In this document: positions 25,423 through 34,000 of the stretch, piece after piece
Layout of the letters: every line of letters starts with the position of its first letter
How positions within the stretch are numbered: position 1 is the stretch's first letter
Source: Pseudoalteromonas luteoviolacea NCIMB 1942
GTDB taxonomy: Bacteria; Pseudomonadota; Gammaproteobacteria; Enterobacterales; Alteromonadaceae
Assembly: GCF_001625595.1 (NCBI RefSeq)
Contig: NZ_AUXT01000210.1
Location: 25,357-89,356 of the forward strand
Reading direction: 5' to 3'
DNA length: 64,000 nucleotides
Made by a program: the position numbers and the translations under genes
Notes under the pieces: model-generated
The model's database searches: none
The model's input: the letters and a program-made list of their open reading frames with translations, nothing else
Told to the model about the DNA's origin: nothing

Positions 25423-26748
25423 ATGGCTCAGGTACGTGATGGTTTTCAAAGTCGACTTGGCTTTGTTCTTGCTGCAGCGGGCGCCGCTGTTGGACTAGGA
25501 AATATTTGGGGTTTTCCCACACAAGCCGCCAACCATGGTGGTGGAGCATTTTTGCTTGCATATTTTATCGTCATTTTTTTACTCGCATTACCCGCTTTGT
25601 ATACCGAGCTATACCTCGGTCACCAAGCTCAGGCTAACCCTGTCAAAGCGCTGAAAATAGCATGGCAAGAGAGAAACCCTAAAATAGGCGCGGGCGCTGG
25701 TTATTTGGGCTTAGCTGGTGCGATTGTGATGCTCAGCTTTTATTCCATTGTTGCAGGTTGGATGCTCGCCCACTCAATTGAGCCCGTAACAACCTTTGTT
25801 GGACTAGAATCAGCAAGTCAATTTCTAACTGGCGACTCGATGGCACGTAACTTTGTTTTTACGCCGCTCATGCTGCTTTTAACCGCCGCGATTATTTTGA
25901 AAGGGGTTAAGTCTGGTATCGAGGTTTGGTCACGCCGTTTAATGCCTGTATTACTGTTACTTTTAGTTCTTTTGATTGCATATATGGCAACACTTGAAGG
26001 CGCAAGTGAAGGGTTTAGAGCTTATTTGATTCCCGACTTTAGTAAAATTACTGATCCTGACTTAATTATTGCTGCGATGGGGCAAGCATTCTTTTCGCTC
26101 TCATTGGGGGTTGGCTGCATGATGATTTATGGGTCGTATCTTAAACCCAATGAAAATTTACCAAAACTTACATTTAGCGTTGCAATGCTGGATACAGGCG
26201 TCGCGTTTTTAGCTGGGCTACTCATTATTCCGGCGATTTTTGTCGCTCAACAAAACGGCGTAGAAGTGTTCCAAGACGGTAAATTAGTCGGCGAGGGTAG
26301 GCTTATCTTTGCTATTTTACCTGAGTTATTTGCTAGCATGGGACAAATTGGAATTTGGGTTGGCCTGACATTTTTTGTGTTAATGTCAATCGCCTCGCTA
26401 ACTTCAACCATCTCATCTACAGAAATTCCTGTGTCATTCTTAGTTGAAAACCATGGTATGGTGCGTAAATCGGCTACTTGGGTTGTGACTTTGGTAATTC
26501 TTGTCTGTTCGAGTTTGATTATACTGAACTTTGAATGGCTGTTCGGTTTAGTGATAAATGTATTCACTCGATATCAGTTACCGCTAATGGGTTTATTTTA
26601 CTTTATTACCGTTGGCTGGATGTGGCGACGCGGCAATCAACTGCTTTTAGAGACTGGTGGTAAGCAATATTGGTTTGCACAGTATCTGAAGTTCGTGTGT
26701 CCAATATTAATGACATCCGTGTTTGTAAACGTTGTATTGAACAAATAA
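25423..26748 (+). CDS. Sodium-dependent transporter, SNF (NSS) family
   Basis: A 441-residue protein with about 11 membrane segments. The first helix carries the NSS fingerprint GFVLAAAGAAVGLGNIWGFP, where the unwound GLGNIW part binds substrate and sodium. Helix 6 has GQAFFSLSLGVGCMMIYGSY, and a Ser/Thr-rich SIASLTSTISSTE helix 8 supplies the Na2 site. It takes up an amino acid or related amine with sodium; the substrate cannot be read off. The 11-segment length fits the bacterial short form. It ends 20 bases before a strong terminator. Confidence 0.9.
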   Translation: MAQVRDGFQSRLGFVLAAAGAAVGLGNIWGFPTQAANHGGGAFLLAYFIVIFLLALPALYTELYLGHQAQANPVKALKIAWQERNPKIGAGAGYLGLAGAIVMLSFYSIVAGWMLAHSIEPVTTFVGLESASQFLTGDSMARNFVFTPLMLLLTAAIILKGVKSGIEVWSRRLMPVLLLLLVLLIAYMATLEGASEGFRAYLIPDFSKITDPDLIIAAMGQAFFSLSLGVGCMMIYGSYLKPNENLPKLTFSVAMLDTGVAFLAGLLIIPAIFVAQQNGVEVFQDGKLVGEGRLIFAILPELFASMGQIGIWVGLTFFVLMSIASLTSTISSTEIPVSFLVENHGMVRKSATWVVTLVILVCSSLIILNFEWLFGLVINVFTRYQLPLMGLFYFITVGWMWRRGNQLLLETGGKQYWFAQYLKFVCPILMTSVFVNVVLNK

Positions 26749-26768
26749 CGGTTAAAGAGTGTGGTTAT

Positions 26769-26799
26769 AAAGCGCAGCTTCTGATAGCTGCGCTTTTTT
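26769..26799 (+). terminator. Rho-independent terminator after the SNF symporter gene
   Basis: AAAGCGCAGCT (26769-26779) pairs with AGCTGCGCTTT (26786-26796) over TCTGAT and runs into TTTTTT. The A run on the other side could let it serve the convergent ldhA as well. Confidence 0.85.
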
Positions 26800-26811
26800 G
26801 CTTGATGTATC

Positions 26812-27789
26812 TTAAACGCTATTAGGTGAGGCTTGACCACAATCGAGTGCGTTCAAATTGCTGATGGTTATTGAGGCTATTTCGGTCAACGCTTCTTTGG
26901 TGAAAAAGCCTTGATGACCAGTGATTAAAACATTGGGGAAACCACTTAAGCGAATAAAGTCATCATCTTGTATGATATCCTCACTCCTATCTTTGAAAAA
27001 CAGCTCTGACTCTTGTTCATACACGTCGAGTCCTAAATATCCTATCTTTCTAGATTTGAGGGCTTTAATACAAGCTTGAGTATCTATTAATGCTCCACGG
27101 CTGGTATTAATTACCATAACGCCAGTTTTCATTTTTTGAAAAGCATCGTCATTTAATAAATGTTGTGTGCTTTCGGTCAACGGGCAGTGAAGGGTAATAA
27201 TATCACTTTGCTCAAACAGCATTTGTAAAGAAACTTTTGTATAAGAACCTTCACCGACATTGGGGTCAAAGACTAATGTGTGTGCACCAAAGCCATTTAG
27301 AATCGATACCAAAGATTGGCCTATTTTCCCGCACCCGATTACTCCGACAGTCTTGTTGTGAATATTAAAACCTAGTAGCCCATTTAGGTCGAAGTTTTCT
27401 TCTCTCACTCGGTTATAGGCTTTGTGGGTTTTGCGTGCCAGTGTCAAAATAAGTGCAATACAGTGCTCTGCAACCGCTTCTGGGCTATATGCTGGAACAC
27501 GAACAACTTGAATACCCAGAGCATGTGCCGCGTCGATATCAACATTATTGAAGCCCGCGCAGCGTAGCACGATAAACTTGACATTTAACTCAGCTAATTC
27601 ACCCAATACACATGCATTCGCGTCATCGTTAACAAATACACATACGGCATCAAAACCGGATGCTAAGTACACTGTTTCCATAGTTAACGCATGTTCGAAG
27701 TGCGTAATTTCTATGTGTGGATAAGCAGTTACGGCTTCTGTAAAAAATGCTCTCTCATACTTTTGCGAACTGAATAGTGCTACTCTCAT
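26812..27789 (-). CDS. ldhA: D-lactate dehydrogenase
   Basis: A 325-residue NAD-dependent 2-hydroxyacid dehydrogenase that reduces pyruvate to D-lactate. RCAGFNNVD contains the substrate-binding Arg. GVIGCGKIGQSL is the NAD fold, YEQESELFF contains the catalytic Glu and VLITGHQGFFT the catalytic His. This pattern matches fermentative LdhA rather than glycerate or phosphoglycerate dehydrogenases. An upstream in-frame ATG at 27807 exists, but MRVALFSSQKYE at 27789 is the usual start. The start lies 35 bases inside the glutathione peroxidase gene, so the two are co-transcribed and probably coupled. Confidence 0.9.
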   Translation of the reverse strand: MRVALFSSQKYERAFFTEAVTAYPHIEITHFEHALTMETVYLASGFDAVCVFVNDDANACVLGELAELNVKFIVLRCAGFNNVDIDAAHALGIQVVRVPAYSPEAVAEHCIALILTLARKTHKAYNRVREENFDLNGLLGFNIHNKTVGVIGCGKIGQSLVSILNGFGAHTLVFDPNVGEGSYTKVSLQMLFEQSDIITLHCPLTESTQHLLNDDAFQKMKTGVMVINTSRGALIDTQACIKALKSRKIGYLGLDVYEQESELFFKDRSEDIIQDDDFIRLSGFPNVLITGHQGFFTKEALTEIASITISNLNALDCGQASPNSV

Positions 27790-28270
27790 GGTGTAACTGG
27801 CCCTCAATAATCTGTTTCAAGGATTCAGGCTTAGTGCGCGGTGCATAACGAGACAATAATTCTCCGTTGCGGCCGATTAGGAATTTAGTGTAATTCCACT
27901 TTACGGCGCGATTTTGTGCTATGCCGCGCGTATGTGATTTTAAGTAGTTGAAGAGGGGATGCGCATCAGGCCCATTTACCAGAACCTTTTCGGAGACCCT
28001 AAAACTCAAATTGAAATGAGATTGATAAAACTCCCGGAGCATTTCATTTTCCAAAGGTTCATTTTTACCAAACTGGTTGCATGGAAAAGCAATAACCTCT
28101 AAGCCGCTGTGCTTATATTTGCGATACATTTTTTCGAGTGCGGCTAACTGCGGAGTAAAGCTACACTTGCTAGCAATATTGACTATCAGTACAGGTCTGT
28201 CTTGCAGTGACTTAAGAGAGAATGTTTCTCCACTAAGTAGCTTAACGCTGTATCTGTAAATATTATCCAT
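27755..28270 (-). CDS. Glutathione peroxidase family protein
   Basis: A 171-residue thiol peroxidase. VNIASKCSFTPQ holds the peroxidatic Cys at about residue 36, where Cys replaces selenocysteine. FPCNQFGKNEP and WNYTKFLIGRNG supply the other catalytic residues (Gln, Trp, Asn). Enzymes of this type, like E. coli BtuE, reduce peroxides with thioredoxin or glutathione. No signal peptide is seen, so it acts in the cytoplasm. Its 3' end overlaps ldhA by 35 bases. Confidence 0.88.
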   Translation of the reverse strand: MDNIYRYSVKLLSGETFSLKSLQDRPVLIVNIASKCSFTPQLAALEKMYRKYKHSGLEVIAFPCNQFGKNEPLENEMLREFYQSHFNLSFRVSEKVLVNGPDAHPLFNYLKSHTRGIAQNRAVKWNYTKFLIGRNGELLSRYAPRTKPESLKQIIEGQLHHESSTIQFAKV

Positions 28271-28469
28271 ATTGAAAGGCTCCGTGCATAAAACGAGTTT
28301 TATTAATGTTATTCATCTTGGTTCAACTTCAGGTCTCGCCTCATATTAAATGAGGTAATAATCCCTCCATTGTTCAAGCATAGCAGCCATTTAGGACAAT
28401 TTTATGTCAGCGTAGGTTTAAATTTAATCAAAGTTAAATAATGTTGTAGAAATGAAATAATTTTGGGAG

Positions 28470-28498
28470 CATTGGGTACTGATTGCGAGTACCCAATG
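28470..28498. terminator. Stem-loop downstream of the HIBADH-family gene
   Basis: CATTGGGTAC (28470-28479) pairs perfectly with GTACCCAATG (28489-28498) over nine bases. There is no clear T run on the minus strand, so it may act with Rho or protect the 3' end. Confidence 0.4.
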
Positions 28499-28511
28499 TT
28501 TAAGTGGCGGG

Positions 28512-29387
28512 TTAAGCTAAGCGCTTTAGCAAGCTGGAAGTGTCCCAGCGGTTACCTCCCATCTTTTGGACATCTGCATAAAACTGATCCACAAGCGCTG
28601 TAAGTGGCAAAGTTGAGCCATTTTTCTTCGCTTCATCTAGGGCAATGGCTAAATCTTTACGCATCCAATCCACGGCAAAGCCGTGTTCATAGTGGTCATC
28701 AAGCATCGTTTTATGTCGATTTTCCATTTGCCAGCTTCCTGCGGCACCTTTTGAAATGACTTCGATTACAGACTCGCAATCAATGCCGGCATTTTGGCCA
28801 AATTGAAGTGCTTCCGCTAAGCCTTGGACAACACCAGCGATACAAATTTGGTTCATCATTTTTGCAATTTGCCCCGAGCCTACTGCGCCCAAGAGTTTTG
28901 AGAATCTAGCATAGGCAGCCATGATGGGTTCAACCGCTGAATATATGTCAGAATTGCCACCGCACATAATAGTTAATTGACCATTGATAGCACCGGCCTC
29001 TCCGCCAGACACTGGAGCGTCAATAAATCCAATTTGTTGTGACTCACACAGTGAATACAATTCTCTGGCGACATCAGCGGACGCAGTTGTGTGATCAACT
29101 AGCGTAGTGCCAGATTTCATGGTTTTTAGTACACCATTTTCACCAGAAGTTACTTGACGTAAGTCATCATCGTTACCTACGCAAATTAAAACAAGATCAG
29201 CGTCTTGGGCTGCTAACGCCGGCGTTGTTGCAGACTTGCCCGTGTATGATTCTAGCCATAATGCTGATTTGCTAGAAGTACGATTATAAACAGTTACATT
29301 GTAACCTGCGTTAGCGAGGTGCCCAGCCATAGGGAAGCCCATTACACCTAAACCGATAAATGCTACATTTTTTGTGCTCGATGTCAT
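28512..29387 (-). CDS. 3-hydroxyisobutyrate dehydrogenase family oxidoreductase
   Basis: A 291-residue beta-hydroxyacid dehydrogenase. AFIGLGVMGFPMAGHLANAG is the dinucleotide-binding motif and the following Asn-Arg (YNRTSSK) suggests NADP. DAPVSGGEAGA is the substrate loop and KMMNQ holds the catalytic lysine. Possible substrates are 3-hydroxyisobutyrate, tartronate semialdehyde or succinic semialdehyde. No valine-degradation genes are adjacent, so I leave the substrate open. TTG at 29396 would add three codons; the ATG at 29387 is preferred. It is probably a single-gene unit. Confidence 0.87.
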   Translation of the reverse strand: MTSSTKNVAFIGLGVMGFPMAGHLANAGYNVTVYNRTSSKSALWLESYTGKSATTPALAAQDADLVLICVGNDDDLRQVTSGENGVLKTMKSGTTLVDHTTASADVARELYSLCESQQIGFIDAPVSGGEAGAINGQLTIMCGGNSDIYSAVEPIMAAYARFSKLLGAVGSGQIAKMMNQICIAGVVQGLAEALQFGQNAGIDCESVIEVISKGAAGSWQMENRHKTMLDDHYEHGFAVDWMRKDLAIALDEAKKNGSTLPLTALVDQFYADVQKMGGNRWDTSSLLKRLA

Positions 29388-29490
29388 GCTTAACAATCCA
29401 ATTGCCTTAAGTGCATATGATTGTATCTTAAGTAAAATATTTGTGTAGCAAAAAGTTTATGAGGGGTTGAGAAAAGATGATTTAAGAGAT

Positions 29491-29514
29491 TTAGGGCAGC
29501 AAAGACTGCCCTAA
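29491..29514 (-). terminator. Hairpin terminator of the DAACS symporter gene
   Basis: TTAGGGCAG (29491-29499) pairs with CTGCCCTAA (29506-29514). On the minus strand the stem is followed by ATCTCTTAAATC, a modest T-rich tract, 9 bases beyond the stop. Confidence 0.55.
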
Positions 29515-29522
29515 AAGAAGGA

Positions 29523-30860
29523 TTAAGAAGCTTTTGAAGTAGACAAGTTTTCTTCTAATTCTTTAGCCGCGTTAGGGTCGTTGAATACCGAGTGACTCAG
29601 TTCATTCTCTGACTTGGCTACCACACACGTGACCATACAGTCACCAGTAACATTAACCGCAGTACGTGTCATGTCTAATAACCTGTCCACACTCATGATG
29701 ATGGCAATGCCTTCAACTGGTAAACCAACCTGATTTAATACCATAGCTAACATGATTAGGCCAACACCAGGGACGCCTGCGGTGCCAACGGAAGCCAATG
29801 TTGCAGTAAGGATGACCATGAGGTAGTCACTTAAGGTTAAGTCAACGGCAAATACTTGAGCGATGAATACGGTTGCCACGCCCTGCATAATAGCAGTACC
29901 GTCCATATTGATTGTTGCTCCAAGAGGTACTGTAAAAGAGGCCACCGTGTTGTTGGCACCTAGCTTCTTTGTAGCAGTCTCTAACGTAACAGGCATGGTC
30001 GCACTAGAGCTTGAGGTGCTAAATGCAAACATACATGCATCTTTCATTTTAGTTAAGAAAGTAACTGGGTTTAGTCCTGTCAGTACTTTCAACAGGATTG
30101 AATAATTTACTAGTGCATGGAAAAACAGTGCAGCAACCACAACTAGGAAATACTTACCCAGTTCTAAGATAAGCCCCATTTTTATGTCGGTGAATAGTTT
30201 CGCCATTAAACAGAAAACACCATAAGGTGCGAGGTTCATCAATAGCGTGACGAGTTTCAGTATCACAGTGTTTAAGTCGTCGAAAACAGCTGCAACGCGC
30301 TTCCCAGCCTCACCACTTAGGGCCATTGCAATACCAAATAGCAACGTAAACACAATCACTTGTAGCATATTGCCGCTTGCCATTGCATCGATTGGATTGG
30401 TAGGGAACATACCGATAATTACTTGTGCCAATGTCGGTGCTTCGTTTGCATCGAAGCTAGATGTTGTAGGCATATCTATGCCGGAGCCCGGGCTTACAAG
30501 AAGCGCCAAAGATATCGCAACAGTAATAGCAACCGCGGTCGTTGTTAAATAAAGAAGGATTGATTTACCGCCAAGGCGACCGAGCTTCTTTGGATCACTT
30601 AAGCTACAAGTACCACATACTAGTGAGATAAACACCAGAGGTACTACGAGCATTTTCAAGCTGGCAATAAAGATTTGTCCACCGACATGAAAAAGGCCGT
30701 CTACAAAAAAGCCTCTGATCGGTAAGTCGAACAGACCGAGTGGAATTAAAAACTCAGGCTTTCCACTGAGTGCAAATTGAAACATTAGGCCTATGGCAAT
30801 ACCCGCTATCATGGCAATCATGATGCGTGTTGTTAGGCTAAATTTATTATTATCTGTCAT
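29523..30860 (-). CDS. Dicarboxylate/amino acid:cation symporter (DAACS, GltP/DctA type)
   Basis: A 445-residue transporter of the glutamate-transporter fold. It shows the serine-rich re-entrant loop AFSTSSSSATMPVTLE (HP1), GATINMDGTAIMQGV (TM7 with the NMDGT ion site) and GTAGVPGVGLIML (HP2). The signature DRLLDMTRTAVNVTGD is in TM8, where the Arg/Thr/Asp pattern points to an acidic substrate such as glutamate, aspartate or a C4-dicarboxylate. It uses sodium or protons. A GTG four codons upstream (30872) is possible; no strong ribosome site decides between them. Confidence 0.9.
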   Translation of the reverse strand: MTDNNKFSLTTRIMIAMIAGIAIGLMFQFALSGKPEFLIPLGLFDLPIRGFFVDGLFHVGGQIFIASLKMLVVPLVFISLVCGTCSLSDPKKLGRLGGKSILLYLTTTAVAITVAISLALLVSPGSGIDMPTTSSFDANEAPTLAQVIIGMFPTNPIDAMASGNMLQVIVFTLLFGIAMALSGEAGKRVAAVFDDLNTVILKLVTLLMNLAPYGVFCLMAKLFTDIKMGLILELGKYFLVVVAALFFHALVNYSILLKVLTGLNPVTFLTKMKDACMFAFSTSSSSATMPVTLETATKKLGANNTVASFTVPLGATINMDGTAIMQGVATVFIAQVFAVDLTLSDYLMVILTATLASVGTAGVPGVGLIMLAMVLNQVGLPVEGIAIIMSVDRLLDMTRTAVNVTGDCMVTCVVAKSENELSHSVFNDPNAAKELEENLSTSKAS

Positions 30861-31037
30861 AGTTTTGGACACGCCCTAAAACTTCTTGTTGTTAAAATCG
30901 TTATAGCCTAACAGGATGGTTCGAAATGAACAAAAAAAAATGCTATAGACTACGAAAAAATTGTGATTTTTTGCCAAGGTTTGGGTTAACATTGTGAAGA
31001 TAACTCTAATTTAAAATTGTGCGAGGGAGAACTGCGG

Positions 31038-34000
31038 ATGCTTTCAATGCGTTGGTTTAGCACCATATTTATGATATTCCTTCTGACTGCCTGTGGCGGC
31101 GGGGGTTCAATCGAACAAGACTCTTCAGGTGATGGTAGTGGCAACGACACAGATGATTATGCGTTGGAGCTTAGCCTAGAGTCGCAAAGCGGCACATTAG
31201 AATTAAGTGTCGGTAATCCGATTCAAGTTCAAGCCAAAGTAACAAAAGATGGCCAAATTCTAGCAGACAAGCTCGTTAAATTTGTTGGGGATGAATTCTC
31301 TGAGTTTAATGGTGCTGATTCTGCATTGACAAATAGTCAGGGGATTGCAGTAGTTGGTATTGTTGCAAATAGTAACGCTGGTGCCGGTACAATCCAAGCT
31401 TCTATTGATGTTAATAGTGAAACCATTTCAAAAAGCATAGAGTATGCCGCGGCAGGGGATGGGGGGATCCAAATAGCCGTGGCTATGAAAGATAGTTCAG
31501 GCAACGACATAAACGCTCAAAACCCACTTTCAGGCGAATTGCCTGCAACAGTAATGGCAACGTTGACCGACAATGGGCAACCCATCGCAGACAAAATCAT
31601 TACTTTTACATTTGACGAACTGTTGAACACCAGCAGTAACGGTAAGATTGTTACAAATAGTAATGGACAAGCGAGCTTTGAGGTTTACGCAACACAGCAA
31701 ACTGGTGCCAGCGAAATCACAGCAGAATATGAAGGAACCACTCAAACTCTGTCATATGAATCAGATGGTTATGAGTTCTTTGGGCTTGAAGTTTACGAGT
31801 TGTTGATAGCCGGGTTAAACGCACAAGGGCAAGAAACCAGCGAGCTTTCATTTAATACTCCGATTTCCATCAGAGCTTCTTTGACTCTAAATGGCAAAGC
31901 CGTTGCTGATGCGCCATTAACGTTTGTTGTTGATAAAGCATTGCTGAGCTCTGCTACAAATGTATTGAAAACGAATAATGAAGGGATTGTTACTGTTGCT
32001 TTATTAGAAAATAATGTTTCTGGAACAGGTAATGTCATAGCAAACTATACGATAGAAAATGGCCAAGAGTTAAGCCGCACATTTACATTTAATAGTGCCG
32101 GTGATGGCGGACTACAAATGACACTAACCGTTAAAGATGATGCTGGTGAGGCTATTGATATCAATAATAAAATTGATGCTGACAAGCCTGGGCGAGTAGA
32201 AATAACGGTGACAAATAATAACACACCAGTGGCTAATGGCATCGTTACTGTAACAAATGGTGGAAAGGCAGTAACTGTTCCGGCAGATGGTGAAGTTGAA
32301 ACGCAAGCGGATGGCAAGGCGAAGTTAGACCTCATTGCGACTCAGGAGACAGGTCTTGCGGAAGTTACAGCAACGTTTACAGACCCAACCACGAATGGGA
32401 CGGTCTCTCAAAACTACATCTACCACACTAGTGGTGACCCATCCTACACACCGTCAGCATTTGGCTTAACGATTTCAGGCAAGAATACTGCAGGCGATGA
32501 GACCAATGAGCTATCGGGCAATTCGCCTCTGACTATAGAAGCCACCTTACTGCAAAACGGTCTACCTTTCGAGAATCAACGAATTCAATTTACTGTTAAT
32601 TCGTTTGGTACACTTGATCCTACGTCAGGCTCCGTTTTGACTGATGCTGTTGGCGTGGCAACTATTATTCTGAGGGATAACTCTGTTAAAGGGGCGGGAA
32701 CCATAACGGCGACATTTACCTCTTCTGCAGGTGAAGCGGTGTCTCGAGACTTTAACTTTGAGAGTACTGGAGATGGTGGCCTGCTACTAGTCATTGATTC
32801 TATCAAGGATGATTCAAACAATGATATCAATGCAGGTAATCAAATTTCTAGAATTAAACCCGGTACTGTCACAGCGACATTAACACAAGATGGTGCACCG
32901 GTGCCAAATGCTTTAGTGACTTTTACTGTAGATAACGTCGCAACGATGAACCCAGAAAGCGGTCGTGCGGAAACCAATGCTCTGGGTCAGGCACAAGTTG
33001 GCCTTTTGGCAACCACTGTAAGTGGTGTTGGACAAGTCTATGCTGAGTATGAAAGCCTGCGTACCAATGAAGTGATTTTCCACTCTGCGGGTGACGCAGT
33101 TGTGATAGACGGCAATTATAGTTTTGATATTCGACTCCTAACAGGTTGTAACGATGGGTGGGATGCAGTAAGAAATGACCCGGACAACGAAATTGACCCT
33201 GTTGAGGGCGGCTGTACAGAAGTCACCAGCGTTGACTCAAGTGTTATTCCTGAGCTGTTTATCAAACTAGGCAAAGTGACCAGCGACGGCAAAGAAATTG
33301 ACAATCAAATCATTGAAGTTGTTAGTGATAAAGGCCAAGTATTACCGAATTCTGGAAAGGTATTGACTGATGTCAATGGCATTGCCTTGTTAAAGCTTCA
33401 GCCTGGCGACAGTGATGGTGCGGGCACAGTAACGGTGTTATTTGACGGAGAAACGGCTTCAGAAAACTTTACCGTGGGTATCCAAGAGCTATATTTGCAA
33501 TTGACGGCTAACTTGCCAGCATCGACTACGCCAGGTCAGACGCTGCCTGAATTAGACTCAGGCGATAGCTTTATCATCACTGCAAAAGTTTTTACGCAAA
33601 GTGATTTTGCTGAAAGCTCGCTATATACACAGCCTGTTGATGTTGGCTTTTCATCTATCTGTGTCAGCCAACAGCCCACTGATCCACTAGCGACGTTGGA
33701 TAATCCAGTACGTACGCAGCGAGGTCTTGCGAGCTCGACATATAGAGCAAGTGGCTGTAAAGGTAATGACACAATTACTGCGAGCATTTCAGCGGCGGAT
33801 CCTGCGTCATATAACTTCTTCGTAAATGATGCACCAGTACAGTCTTTAAAATATGTTAGCGCGAGTAACCGCTTTATTGGTTTACCACCAGCAACTGGTA
33901 GTGTAGCGGTTACTTCTGAAATAATTTTTGAGCTGATAGACACTGACAACCGACCTCTGATGCAAAAGCAAGTGGAGTTTAGGTTTGCAGATTTAACCGG

